Part shown: positions 42,648 through 53,525 of the stretch, in pieces | How positions within the stretch are numbered: position 1 is the stretch's first letter | How the letters are laid out: every line of letters starts with the position of its first letter | Origin: Lachnospiraceae bacterium | Lineage (GTDB): Bacteria; Bacillota; Clostridia; Lachnospirales; Lachnospiraceae | Reading direction: 5' to 3' | NCBI GenBank assembly: GCA_024692715.1 | Contig: JAILMH010000003.1 | Location: 1-64,000 of the forward strand | DNA: 64,000 nt | Program-made: the position numbers and the translations under genes | Notes under the pieces: model-generated | What the model was told of the DNA's origin: nothing | Database searches by the model: none | The model's input: the letters and a program-made list of their open reading frames with translations, nothing else

Positions 42648-43799
42648 ATGGAATGCTATCTTGATAATTCTGCGACTACAAGGGTCCTCCCGGAAGCCGT
42701 AGAGCTAATGAACAAAATTTTCCTTGAAGATTATGGTAATCCTTCAAGTCTTCACAATAAAGGCTTTGATGCTGAAAAGTACATCCGAAGCGCAAGAGAT
42801 TCTTTTGCAGATTTTCTTAAATGCGGAAAGAATGACATCATCTTTACCTCCGGCGGTACAGAAAGCAACAATACAGCTATAATCGGCGCAGCGATCCATT
42901 ACGGAAGCCGCGGTCATCACATGATCACAACCCGCATTGAACACGCCGCAGTTTCTGCTCCGATGAAATTCCTTGAATCACGAGGCTGGCAGATCGACTA
43001 CCTCGATGTTGACTCCACAGGAAGAGTAAGTCTTGACCAACTCAAAGAACTTCTTCGTGAAGATACAGTGCTTGTTTCTGTCATGCACGTCAATAACGAG
43101 ATCGGAACAATTCAGCCAATAGCCGAGATCGGCGAGCTTATCCACAGCACTGCCCCTGACTGTCTCTTCCATGTTGATGACATACAGGGCTTCGGTAAGC
43201 TTCCGCTCATCCCTTCAAAGCTCCATATCGACCTGCTTTCAGCAAGTTCGCATAAGATACACGGACCTAAGGGAGTCGGACTTCTCTATGTAAGTCCGCG
43301 CACACATATTTCGCCGATAATCTTTGGCGGCGGACACCAGAATGGCATGCGTTCCGGCACAGAAAATGTACCGGGAGTTGCAGGTTTTGCTTACGCAGCC
43401 TCTGAAATGTACAAACATATGGAAGAAAACCAGAAGCACTTCAAAGAGCTTCACGATTATTTTGTCTCTGAAGTCACAAAGCTTGATGACGTTACAGTCA
43501 ACGGTTCTGCTGAATTCGGAGCACCATACATTATTTCACTTACAGTTAAGAACGTGAGGGCTGAGGTTCTGCTCCATGCTCTTGAAGAAAAGGAAATTTA
43601 TGTTTCAGCAGGTTCTGCCTGCTCATCAAACAAGCCTGCAGTTTCAGCAACACTTAAAGCGATCGATGTGCCGCGTTTTGCACTTGATTCCACAGTACGT
43701 TTAAGCTTCAGCGCACACACAACAAAGGAAGAGCTCGAATACACACTCGATACTCTTAAAGAGCTCGTTCCGACACTTAGAAAATTCACAAGAAAGTAA
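42648..43799 (+). CDS. NifS/IscS-type cysteine desulfurase
   Basis: A 383-residue PLP enzyme that takes sulfur from cysteine. It has FTSGGTESNNTAIIGAA (PLP phosphate site), HVDDIQGFGKLPL, SSHKIHGPKGVGLLY with the Schiff-base Lys near residue 206 and SAGSACSSN with the sulfur-accepting Cys near residue 325. It lies 9 bases before thiI, so it most likely is the dedicated sulfur donor for ThiI (NifZ-like role in Bacillus), rather than the Fe-S cluster enzyme. Confidence 0.93.
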   Translation: MECYLDNSATTRVLPEAVELMNKIFLEDYGNPSSLHNKGFDAEKYIRSARDSFADFLKCGKNDIIFTSGGTESNNTAIIGAAIHYGSRGHHMITTRIEHAAVSAPMKFLESRGWQIDYLDVDSTGRVSLDQLKELLREDTVLVSVMHVNNEIGTIQPIAEIGELIHSTAPDCLFHVDDIQGFGKLPLIPSKLHIDLLSASSHKIHGPKGVGLLYVSPRTHISPIIFGGGHQNGMRSGTENVPGVAGFAYAASEMYKHMEENQKHFKELHDYFVSEVTKLDDVTVNGSAEFGAPYIISLTVKNVRAEVLLHALEEKEIYVSAGSACSSNKPAVSATLKAIDVPRFALDSTVRLSFSAHTTKEELEYTLDTLKELVPTLRKFTRK

Positions 43800-43808
43800 G
43801 GTATTTAA

Positions 43809-44996
43809 ATGTTTCAGGCTTTTTTATTAAAATACGCTGAGGTCGGCGTTAAGGGAAAAAATCGTTATGTATTCGAGGATGCACTTGTACGAAACGTAAA
43901 GAAGCATCTTGAAAAGATCAGCGGCGAATTCGATGTTTCAAAGATCAACGGACGTGTCTTCGTACAGTGTGCCAACTACGACTACGAAGAGACTGTCGAA
44001 GAGCTCAAAAAGGTTTTCGGTGTTGTAGGTATCTGCCCTGTACGCGTTCTTGACAGCATGGATCATGACGATGTAGTCAAGGCTGCTGTAGAATTTATCG
44101 GTGAAAACTACCCTGATAAGAACTTCTCTTTCAAGGTAGAGACACGACGTGCAAATAAGAGCTATCCAATCCCTTCAATGACTATGGATGCCGACGCCGG
44201 AGAAGCAATTCTCATGGCTTATCCCGAGACTCATGTGGACGTACACAATCCTGAAGTCAGACTCCACATCGAAGTCCGCGAAACAGTTTTCATGTACTCT
44301 AAGACGATAAAGGGCTGCGGCGGTATGCCTCTTGGAACCAACGGCCGTGCTCTTCTCCTTCTCTCAGGCGGAATTGATTCCCCTGTGGCCGGATACATGG
44401 TCTCACGCCGCGGTGTTGAGCTGGATGCAGTATATTTCAATGCACCGCCTTATACCTCAGAGCGTGCCAAGCAGAAGGTAATGGATCTTGCCCGTCAGAT
44501 CTCAAAATGGACAGGCCCTATCCACCTTCACATTATCAACTTTACAGATATTCAGCTCTATATCTATGAAAAATGCCCGCACGATGAGCTTACTATCATC
44601 ATGCGCCGCTATATGATGCGAATCGCTGAGCATATTGCAAGACAGAATGACCTTCTCGGCCTTATCACCGGTGAGTCCATCGGCCAGGTTGCAAGCCAGA
44701 CCATGAAAAGTCTTTTCTGCACCGACGAAGCCTGCAATATTCCGGTTTATCGTCCGCTTATCGGCTTTGACAAGCAGGATATCATCGATCTCTCCGAAAA
44801 GCTCGGAACCTACGAGACCTCTATCCTTCCTTATGAGGATTGCTGCACAATTTTCGTTGCAAAGCATCCTGTAACAAAGCCAAACCTTAATATTATCAAA
44901 AAATCAGAAACGAAGCTTGATGAAAAGATCGATGAGCTGTTCAAGACAGCTATCGAAACAGATGAGGTAGTTCTCATTGGAAACGAAGAGAGATAA
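43809..44996 (+). CDS. thiI: tRNA 4-thiouridine synthetase ThiI
   Basis: ThiI forms 4-thiouridine at tRNA position 8 and in some species assists thiazole synthesis. The 395-residue protein has a ferredoxin-like/THUMP N-terminus (KYAEVGVKGKNRYVFEDAL) and the PP-loop LLLLSGGIDSPVAGYMVSRRG near residue 180. There is no rhodanese domain, so sulfur must come from a partner, probably the adjacent desulfurase. Its last codons overlap the next gene by 20 bases. Confidence 0.95.
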   Translation: MFQAFLLKYAEVGVKGKNRYVFEDALVRNVKKHLEKISGEFDVSKINGRVFVQCANYDYEETVEELKKVFGVVGICPVRVLDSMDHDDVVKAAVEFIGENYPDKNFSFKVETRRANKSYPIPSMTMDADAGEAILMAYPETHVDVHNPEVRLHIEVRETVFMYSKTIKGCGGMPLGTNGRALLLLSGGIDSPVAGYMVSRRGVELDAVYFNAPPYTSERAKQKVMDLARQISKWTGPIHLHIINFTDIQLYIYEKCPHDELTIIMRRYMMRIAEHIARQNDLLGLITGESIGQVASQTMKSLFCTDEACNIPVYRPLIGFDKQDIIDLSEKLGTYETSILPYEDCCTIFVAKHPVTKPNLNIIKKSETKLDEKIDELFKTAIETDEVVLIGNEER

Positions 44997-46635
44997 GATC
45001 TTAATATTTATTGGCTCCTTCCTCATTGGTGCAGCTCTGTTCATTGCCTGTTACGGGACAGGTGTGCTTGATGTCACCAATGTGGACTGGATCTTCGGCA
45101 TGGCAGACCCTGATATAAAACAGCATTTTCTCGGATGGTGTCACTACCGTGAAAGCGCATGGGATTTCCCCCTTGGGCTCATAAGCACGCTCTCCTATCC
45201 CTATAAAATGTCTGTTCTATATACGGATTCGATGCCGCTGGTCGCATTTATCTGCAAGCTCCTGAGTCCATTGCTTCCGCATACCTTTCAGTATCTTGGA
45301 TGGTATGGCCTGATCAGCACCGGACTTACCGGAGGTGTAGGCGCCCTGATCCTGCTAAGGCTCACGCACAGCCGGTATGCTTCAATCATCGGCTCCGCAG
45401 CCTTCTGTATAGCACCTCACATGCTTCAGCGGATGTTTTATCACACTACGCTGACAGCACAGTGGCTGATACTTTTACCTATTCTTCTCTGGCTAAATGA
45501 CACCCGTAAAAAGGCTCGCCGGAAAAAATGTCTCATCTGGGCAGTATATTCATTTGTCGCTGTCACGATACATCCGTACCTCTTTGCAATGGGCGCATTT
45601 ATCTGGGGATTTTCAGCCATCGAAGAGCTCATCCTAAACAAAAAGCTTCAGGATGTGTTGTTCCAGGCAGCATCTATAATCCTCACTGCGCTTTTAGGGC
45701 TTTGGCTCATGGGCGCATTTTATGGGGATGTGGAGCAGGTGTATCTTGCCGGTGGTTATACCGCAAATATGAATACCTTCTTCAATCCGATAGGCAAAAG
45801 TATGATCTTTCCTGATCTGCCGCTGCAGAACGGTCTGCAGTATGAAGGCTACGGCTATCTCGGCGCCGGAATGATATTGCTCATATTGATCGATATTACC
45901 TGCATTCTCTTTAAGAATCGCCGCAGTCTGCATCCTGTGAAATACTGCAAAAAACACCTGAGATTCACGCTGTTTCTCGGAACCTTTGTATTCTTCTGTG
46001 CGTTTGCGGTCTTTCCTGAGATCTCGCTTAATACGAAGCTCTTCCTGACTATTTCGCAGCCCGGTATAATCGGAGACTTCTTCGGAACATTCCGCTCAAC
46101 CGGACGTTTTATCTGGCCTGCTGTATGGATCCTGTACATCGGAGCTTTTACGCTGTGTGTCAGAAATTTCAAGACAACTGCAAGTATCGTGATAATCTTT
46201 GCCTGTGTATTTCTTCAGGTATATGATCTTTCAGGCGCGATCGCTGAAAAGAATGAAGATATCACAAAAGAGCACAGAAAAGCACACTCAGACCTGGATG
46301 ACGATGCAGTGACCTCAAAGATCAGCCGATATAAACATATAGTTATGACCTACGATGACAATATAGAGATGAATAATCTCGCATACTTCGCCTATCGTTA
46401 CGGTCTTACGATGAATAGCTATTACTATGCCCGCGGAATCGAGGAGCTTATAGCTCTGCAGCTGGATAAATATAACGAAGGGCTCCGCAGCGGCGAAGAC
46501 TATAGTGACTGCATATTCGTTTTAAAGGATAAAAACTTTGATGAATGGAAAGACTGTGGACTGAATTTTTACTATATAGACAACTCAATAATAGGAGTTA
46601 AAGAACCTTTGGACGGTCTGGAAAAAGTAGAGTGA
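44977..46635 (+). CDS. Polytopic membrane protein, DUF6311/GT-C-like
   Basis: A 552-residue integral membrane protein with about 11 hydrophobic segments, starting KILIFIGSFLIGAALFIACY. An extracellular first loop contains VDWIFGMADPDIKQHFLGW; the acidic pattern after the first span and the C-terminal soluble domain resemble GT-C glycosyltransferases, and the sequence resembles the DUF6311 family. The likely start is TTG at 44977, about 9 bases after GAGG, overlapping thiI. Sugar donor or acceptor is not known. Confidence 0.72.
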   Translation: METKRDKILIFIGSFLIGAALFIACYGTGVLDVTNVDWIFGMADPDIKQHFLGWCHYRESAWDFPLGLISTLSYPYKMSVLYTDSMPLVAFICKLLSPLLPHTFQYLGWYGLISTGLTGGVGALILLRLTHSRYASIIGSAAFCIAPHMLQRMFYHTTLTAQWLILLPILLWLNDTRKKARRKKCLIWAVYSFVAVTIHPYLFAMGAFIWGFSAIEELILNKKLQDVLFQAASIILTALLGLWLMGAFYGDVEQVYLAGGYTANMNTFFNPIGKSMIFPDLPLQNGLQYEGYGYLGAGMILLILIDITCILFKNRRSLHPVKYCKKHLRFTLFLGTFVFFCAFAVFPEISLNTKLFLTISQPGIIGDFFGTFRSTGRFIWPAVWILYIGAFTLCVRNFKTTASIVIIFACVFLQVYDLSGAIAEKNEDITKEHRKAHSDLDDDAVTSKISRYKHIVMTYDDNIEMNNLAYFAYRYGLTMNSYYYARGIEELIALQLDKYNEGLRSGEDYSDCIFVLKDKNFDEWKDCGLNFYYIDNSIIGVKEPLDGLEKVE

Positions 46636-46640
46636 TAAAA

Positions 46641-46715
46641 TCGGGCTTTCTCGTCTGCTGTAAAAAATTTTACGGCAAACGAAGAGAGGCCGATGTTTAT
46701 ACAACATCGAGCCCC
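46641..46715. other. Structured intergenic region with two hairpins and optional closing stem
   Basis: TCGTCTGC-type half at 46651 pairs with the half ending at 46682 (about 12 pairs with one mismatch and one G-U). A second hairpin is CGATGTT (46691-46697) with AACATCG (46703-46709). GGGCT (46643-46647) could close both against AGCCC (46710-46714) as a three-way junction. It lies between convergent genes, and neither strand shows a T-run right after a stem. Confidence 0.4.
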
Positions 46716-46744
46716 ACCCAATTCCTTAGAAATACCGATATTAA

Positions 46745-46978
46745 TTACTTTACGATGTAAGTATCAAGGATCTTAAGAACCTCGTCGACATTCTCCTCTG
46801 CGTGAATGTTAAGATCGATAGGCTTTGAAAGATCCAGACTGAAGATACCCATGATTGACTTAGCATCAATTACATATCTTCCTGATACAAGATCAAAATC
46901 GTAATCGAACTTTGTAATATCGTTTACGAATGACTTTACCTTATCGATAGAATTAAGAGAAATCTTAACTGTCTTCAT
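46745..46978 (-). CDS. HPr-like protein lacking the phosphorylatable histidine region
   Basis: A 77-residue protein recognisable as HPr-like by the segment VIDAKSIMGIFSLDLSKPIDL, which matches the regulatory Ser motif (Ser at residue 41). The N-terminal G-x-H-A-R-P active-site loop of HPr is absent: residues 9-18 read NSIDKVKSFV. It cannot act as a PTS phosphocarrier. It may act as a signalling or structural HPr derivative. It stands alone with its own promoter. Confidence 0.8.
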   Translation of the reverse strand: MKTVKISLNSIDKVKSFVNDITKFDYDFDLVSGRYVIDAKSIMGIFSLDLSKPIDLNIHAEENVDEVLKILDTYIVK

Positions 46979-47012
46979 ATTAAATACGCCTCCTTAAGCT
47001 TTATATGCTTAT

Positions 47013-47041
47013 ATCTTAAAGTTCGAGGCATTAAAAGTCAA
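47013..47041 (-). promoter_or_regulatory. SigA-type promoter of the HPr-like gene
   Basis: On the minus strand TTGACT, 17 bases, then TAAGAT, which match at five and four of six positions. It lies about 35 bases before the start of the HPr-like gene. Confidence 0.65.
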
Positions 47042-47099
47042 TATCCATCCTGCCCAAAATAATAAACATTTACGTACAAGTTAACGAAAGGAATCGAAA

Positions 47100-48467
47100 T
47101 TGAAATCAGCAGCATTACATAACCTTGGTTGTAAGGTTAACGCTTATGAACTTGAATTAATGCAGGATGCTCTCGAAAAAGACGGCTACAATATCGTACC
47201 CTTTGACGAAAGAGCTGACATCTACGTTATCAATACCTGCTCTGTAACAAATATTGCTGACCGTAAGTCTCGTCAGATGCTTCATAAGGCCAGAACCATG
47301 AATCCAAACGCCGTGGTCGTAGCTGCAGGATGTTATGTAAACACCCGTGGTGACGAAGAGGTCTTAAGTGATGATGTAGATATTGTTATATTAAATAATG
47401 ATAAAAAGAATATAGCTCAGATCATAGATAAATACGTTGCAGAGCACCCTGTTGAGGAAAGTGACGTGACAAAGGAAGCTGTTCCTGTAAACATGACAGA
47501 AGCCGCTGCAACAAGGCGCCGCAGCCAGCTTGAAGGTGACCACACACGTGCCTTTGTCAAAATCCAGGACGGATGTGAGATGTTCTGCTCATACTGCATA
47601 ATCCCTTATGCAAGAGGTGTCATAACAAGCCGCCCTGAAGAGGATATCATCTCAGAGCTTACAGCGCTCGTTTCAGAAGGATATCATGAGTTTGTCCTTA
47701 CCGGTATCCATCTTTCTTCATACGGTGTGGACCGTATGCCTTCAGAGAAAAATAAGAGCGGGCATCTGAACTTTGCAGAATTCATCGACGGATACCGTTC
47801 CGGCGAGATCGAATCGCCTCTTGTCGCACTTATAGAAAGGCTCAGTAAGATCGACGGCATAGACAGAATCCGTCTCGGCTCCCTTGAGCCAAGGATCATC
47901 ACCGATGATTTCGCCAAACGCCTTAGTGCCATTCCTGAGATCTGCCCGCAGTTCCACCTTTCACTGCAGAGTGGCTGTGACAGCGTTCTCCGACGCATGA
48001 ACCGTCATTACACCGCCGAAGAGTATCTTGACGGAGTAAAGCTCTTAAGACAGTATTTCGACTCACCAGCCATCACTACAGACGTTATAGTTGGATTTCC
48101 TCAGGAAACCGATGCCGAATTTGACGAAACACATGAATTTTTGAAAAAAGTTAACTTCTACGAAACACATATTTTCAAATATTCAAGACGTCAGGGCACT
48201 CCTGCCGACCGCATGAGCGGACAGCTCACAGATGCACAGAAGCACGCACGCAGTACAGTTCTTCTAGCACTCAACAACGAAAACAAACGTAAATTTGCCG
48301 ATTCATTTATCGGACGTGAGGTTGAAGTTCTCTTTGAGGAAAATAACGAAGGATATACTAAAGAATATGTCCGCGTTAAAGCCGCAGATAAAGAATATGC
48401 CACAGGCACTATTGTCAAGGGACATATAACAGGACGTCTGAATGACGATATAATGAGCTTTGAATAA
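47100..48467 (+). CDS. mtaB: tRNA N6-threonylcarbamoyladenosine 37 methylthiotransferase MtaB
   Basis: MtaB adds a methylthio group to t6A37 of tRNAs for ANN codons. The 455-residue protein has the N-terminal cluster site (ALHNLGCKVNAYELELM, then TCSVTNIADRKSRQ and AGCYVNT), the radical SAM motif CEMFCSYCIIPYARG (C-x3-C-x2-C) and a C-terminal TRAM-like region. The start is TTG at 47100, 7 bases after an AAAGGA site; the family N-terminus begins here. A bidirectional terminator separates it from dnaJ. Confidence 0.95.
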   Translation: MKSAALHNLGCKVNAYELELMQDALEKDGYNIVPFDERADIYVINTCSVTNIADRKSRQMLHKARTMNPNAVVVAAGCYVNTRGDEEVLSDDVDIVILNNDKKNIAQIIDKYVAEHPVEESDVTKEAVPVNMTEAAATRRRSQLEGDHTRAFVKIQDGCEMFCSYCIIPYARGVITSRPEEDIISELTALVSEGYHEFVLTGIHLSSYGVDRMPSEKNKSGHLNFAEFIDGYRSGEIESPLVALIERLSKIDGIDRIRLGSLEPRIITDDFAKRLSAIPEICPQFHLSLQSGCDSVLRRMNRHYTAEEYLDGVKLLRQYFDSPAITTDVIVGFPQETDAEFDETHEFLKKVNFYETHIFKYSRRQGTPADRMSGQLTDAQKHARSTVLLALNNENKRKFADSFIGREVEVLFEENNEGYTKEYVRVKAADKEYATGTIVKGHITGRLNDDIMSFE

Positions 48468-48469
48468 TA

Positions 48470-48508
48470 AAAACGGATGTTGTATTTCTTGAATACAGCA
48501 TCCGTTTT
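48470..48508. terminator. Bidirectional terminator between mtaB and dnaJ
   Basis: AAAACGGATGTTGTATT pairs with AATACAGCATCCGTTTT over 17 positions with one G-U and a 5-base loop. The two ends are rich in A and T, so it can stop transcription from both convergent genes. Confidence 0.92.
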
Positions 48509-48512
48509 ATAT

Positions 48513-49694
48513 TTAACCGAAGAATCCCTTCTTCTTTTTCTTTTCTTTTTCCTTTTCAGCACCGTTTCCGGTCTTTTTTTCAACTTCGTGAAGTGAATCG
48601 CCTGTGAGTTCATCAAACTGGCGCAGAAGCTCCTTTGAGCTTGATGTAAGACCTGTCGGAACCTGTACGACAAGTGTAACATACTGATCACCACGATCGT
48701 TCTCGTCTCTGAGTGAAGGAACACCCTTACCCTTAAGACGGATCTTTGTGTCTGTCTGAGTTCCAGCCTTAACAGTATATGCAACCTTTCCGTCAACAGT
48801 ATCAATGAGCACGTCTCCGCCAAGAGCAGCCTGTGCAAATGAAATAGGCGCTGTTGAGAAGATATTCATTCCCTGTCTCTGGAAGATAGGATGACGTGAA
48901 ACAACTGCCTCTACAAGAAGATCTCCTCTTCCGCCGCCGTTCTTTCCTGGTTCACCCTTTTCACGGATACGGACCATCTGTCCGTTATCAATACCTGCCG
49001 GGATCGTTACCTTAAGCTTCTTTCTGGAAGAAATGTATCCTGTTCCGTAACAGTCAGGGCACTTATCCTTGATGACCTTACCTGTACCTCCACAGTCAGG
49101 ACATGTCTGAACATTACGTACTGTTCCGAAAAGTGACTGCTGTGTAAATACTACCTGGCCTTTACCACCGCACTTAGGGCATGTCTGAGGCGAGGTTCCC
49201 GGCTTTGCACCTGTTCCATTACACTTTGTACATGTATCTTTAAGAGTAAGCTCAATTTCCTTTTCTGTACCAAATACAGCCTCTTCAAAAGTGATACGGA
49301 CCTGAGTACGGATATTTGCACCCTTCTGAGGGCCATTGCTGTTTGATCTTCTTGAACTTCCACCACCGAAGAAATCGCCGAAGATATCACCGAAGATATC
49401 ACCGAAATCGCCGCTGTTGAAGTCAAATCCACCAAAGCCGCCGGCACCGCCGCCTGCTCCGCCATCAAATGCTGCATGGCCGAACTGATCATACTGCTGA
49501 CGCTTCTTTGGATCTGAAAGAACTGCATAAGCTTCAGATGCTTCCTTGAACTTAGCCTCTGCGGTCTTATCACCAGGATTCATATCAGGATGATATTTTT
49601 TGGCCAGAGCACGATATGCTTTTTTGATCGTTGCATCGTCCGCGTTCTTATCAACGCCAAGGACCTCGTAGTAGTCCCTTTTCTGTTCTGCCAT
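48513..49694 (-). CDS. dnaJ: Chaperone DnaJ (Hsp40)
   Basis: DnaJ delivers substrates to DnaK and stimulates its ATPase. The 393-residue protein has a J-domain with [11 protein letters not shown] (HPD motif near residue 33-35), a Gly/Phe-rich region ([20 protein letters not shown]), four zinc-finger repeats of C-x2-C-x-G-x-G type and C-terminal beta domains. It ends in an unusual Lys-rich tail [13 protein letters not shown]. It is last in the hrcA operon, about 100 bases after dnaK. Confidence 0.97.
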   Translation of the reverse strand: MAEQKRDYYEVLGVDKNADDATIKKAYRALAKKYHPDMNPGDKTAEAKFKEASEAYAVLSDPKKRQQYDQFGHAAFDGGAGGGAGGFGGFDFNSGDFGDIFGDIFGDFFGGGSSRRSNSNGPQKGANIRTQVRITFEEAVFGTEKEIELTLKDTCTKCNGTGAKPGTSPQTCPKCGGKGQVVFTQQSLFGTVRNVQTCPDCGGTGKVIKDKCPDCYGTGYISSRKKLKVTIPAGIDNGQMVRIREKGEPGKNGGGRGDLLVEAVVSRHPIFQRQGMNIFSTAPISFAQAALGGDVLIDTVDGKVAYTVKAGTQTDTKIRLKGKGVPSLRDENDRGDQYVTLVVQVPTGLTSSSKELLRQFDELTGDSLHEVEKKTGNGAEKEKEKKKKKGFFG

Positions 49695-49792
49695 ATTAAT
49701 AATTCCTCATTTCTTTTATGCACAGAATTCACAGGATACATTTCCATATACCCTGTGAATCCATATTTGGCTTTATCAATTAAAGATCAGAG

Positions 49793-52287
<2,495 letters not shown>

Positions 52288-52306
52288 GCGGCTCACTCCT
52301 CCTTAG

Positions 52307-53356
52307 CTATTTCTTTTTCTTGTAGAGGGTATCGAGCTCCTCCTGAAGCTTTTTCAGTGTCTTCGCAACCTTTTCGTAATCCATACGCTTAGGTCCGATG
52401 ATGCTCATCATTCCCTTCATCCCATCTTCCAATTCATAAGTTGCCGTAACAACTGAGCAGTCCTTCATTGATTTGATGGGTGACTCATTGCCGATATAAA
52501 CCTGAATTCCATGCTGCTCTGAGTCCAATTTATCGTCAATTTCGGAGAGCGATCTGCTCATCAGCTCTTCGAACTGGTTCTTTTCCTCCAGTGTGGAAAT
52601 AATCTCACTTGCCTTCTGATTATCTGAAAGCTCCGGATAACGGAAAATATTGTTTGCTCCACTGGTGTAGATCTCAAGATCTTCATCTGCGCGAATCGCT
52701 TCCGCAACCGCATCGATGACAGAGCCTATCATTTCCGAATGAATTCCAGCCCTTTCCTTGATCAAGGTGATCAGTCCAAGATTGATCTCCTCAAGAGAAA
52801 GTCCATTCAAATGTGTGTTAAGCAAAAGATTTAATTTAAGGATCGTATCCTGATCTATCTCTTCCTCCACTGGAATCATTTTGTTTTTAATGATATTTCC
52901 CTCAACTACAATAACAGCAAGTACGCTGTTTGCATCCACCTTTGAAAGTTGTATGAATTTCAACTTGTTATGATGAATCTGAGGTGAAGAAACCATCGCT
53001 GCATAATTAGTGCTCTCTGCAAGAAGCTTTGATACCTGCTGCAACAGTTCTGACAGCTGATCCGCCTTTTGTACGACCATGTCTTTCATATCAGACACTT
53101 CTTTTTCTTTTTCAGACATCATACGGTCGACGTAGAAACGATATCCTTTATCCGATGGAATACGTCCGGAAGAAGTATGCGGCTGTAATATATAGCCCAT
53201 CTCCTCGAGGTCTGACATCTCATTCCTTATCGTAGCAGGACTCACCTTTAGGCCTTCAAGTTTGGATATTGTCCTCGATCCTACCGGTTCACCTGTTTCC
53301 AGGTAATTTTTGATGATCGCTTCCAGTATTTTGGTTTTTCTCTCGTTCATCTCCAT
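52307..53356 (-). CDS. hrcA: Heat-inducible transcription repressor HrcA
   Basis: HrcA binds CIRCE and represses class I heat-shock genes; GroEL keeps it active. The protein of about 349 residues has the N-terminal winged helix (LEAIIKNYLETGEPVGSRTI, ATIRNEMSDLEEMGYILQPH) and the HTSSGRIPSDKGYRFYVDRM motif. Three nearby ATGs are possible (53362, 53356, 53350); 53356 has the best spacing from AGAGG. It is first in the operon and is autoregulated by a CIRCE directly upstream. Confidence 0.96.
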   Translation of the reverse strand: MEMNERKTKILEAIIKNYLETGEPVGSRTISKLEGLKVSPATIRNEMSDLEEMGYILQPHTSSGRIPSDKGYRFYVDRMMSEKEKEVSDMKDMVVQKADQLSELLQQVSKLLAESTNYAAMVSSPQIHHNKLKFIQLSKVDANSVLAVIVVEGNIIKNKMIPVEEEIDQDTILKLNLLLNTHLNGLSLEEINLGLITLIKERAGIHSEMIGSVIDAVAEAIRADEDLEIYTSGANNIFRYPELSDNQKASEIISTLEEKNQFEELMSRSLSEIDDKLDSEQHGIQVYIGNESPIKSMKDCSVVTATYELEDGMKGMMSIIGPKRMDYEKVAKTLKKLQEELDTLYKKKK

Positions 53357-53378
53357 TCGCATTTGCCTCTTTCAGATG

Positions 53379-53405
53379 TTAGCACTCATTTTTATTGAGT
53401 GCTAA
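53379..53405. promoter_or_regulatory. CIRCE operator
   Basis: TTAGCACTC, nine bases, GAGTGCTAA: a perfect match to the consensus CIRCE inverted repeat, located 22 bases upstream of the hrcA start. It is the HrcA binding site. Confidence 0.98.
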
Positions 53406-53419
53406 TTTCTTCAATCCAT

Positions 53420-53448
53420 ACATTACACCCCATGCCGGATTTTGTCAA
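53420..53448 (-). promoter_or_regulatory. SigA-type promoter of hrcA-grpE-dnaK-dnaJ
   Basis: On the minus strand a perfect TTGACA, 17 bases, then a weaker TAATGT. The CIRCE begins 14 bases downstream of the -10, which places it over the start of transcription. Confidence 0.7.
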
Positions 53449-53489
53449 CACTTTGTACTGCAAAAATTGCTGTAAAAAAACTAAAAAAA

Positions 53490-53517
53490 GACATCTTCAT
53501 TTTATCCCGAAGATGTC
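53490..53517 (-). terminator. Terminator after the GT-C-like gene
   Basis: GACATCTTC and GAAGATGTC form a 9-bp stem with a 10-base loop. On the minus strand it is followed by seven T residues. A-rich sequence on the other side makes it nearly symmetric. Confidence 0.88.
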
Positions 53518-53525
53518 CTTTTTTT

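Noticed and set aside
48191-48838. Minus-strand 215-aa frame across the mtaB end and dnaJ
   Set aside because: Overlaps a strong bidirectional terminator and two conserved genes; composition is that of a shadow frame.
49370-49420. Short repeats (GATATCACCGAA) inside dnaJ
   Set aside because: They encode the [12 protein letters not shown] segment of the Gly/Phe-rich region of DnaJ.
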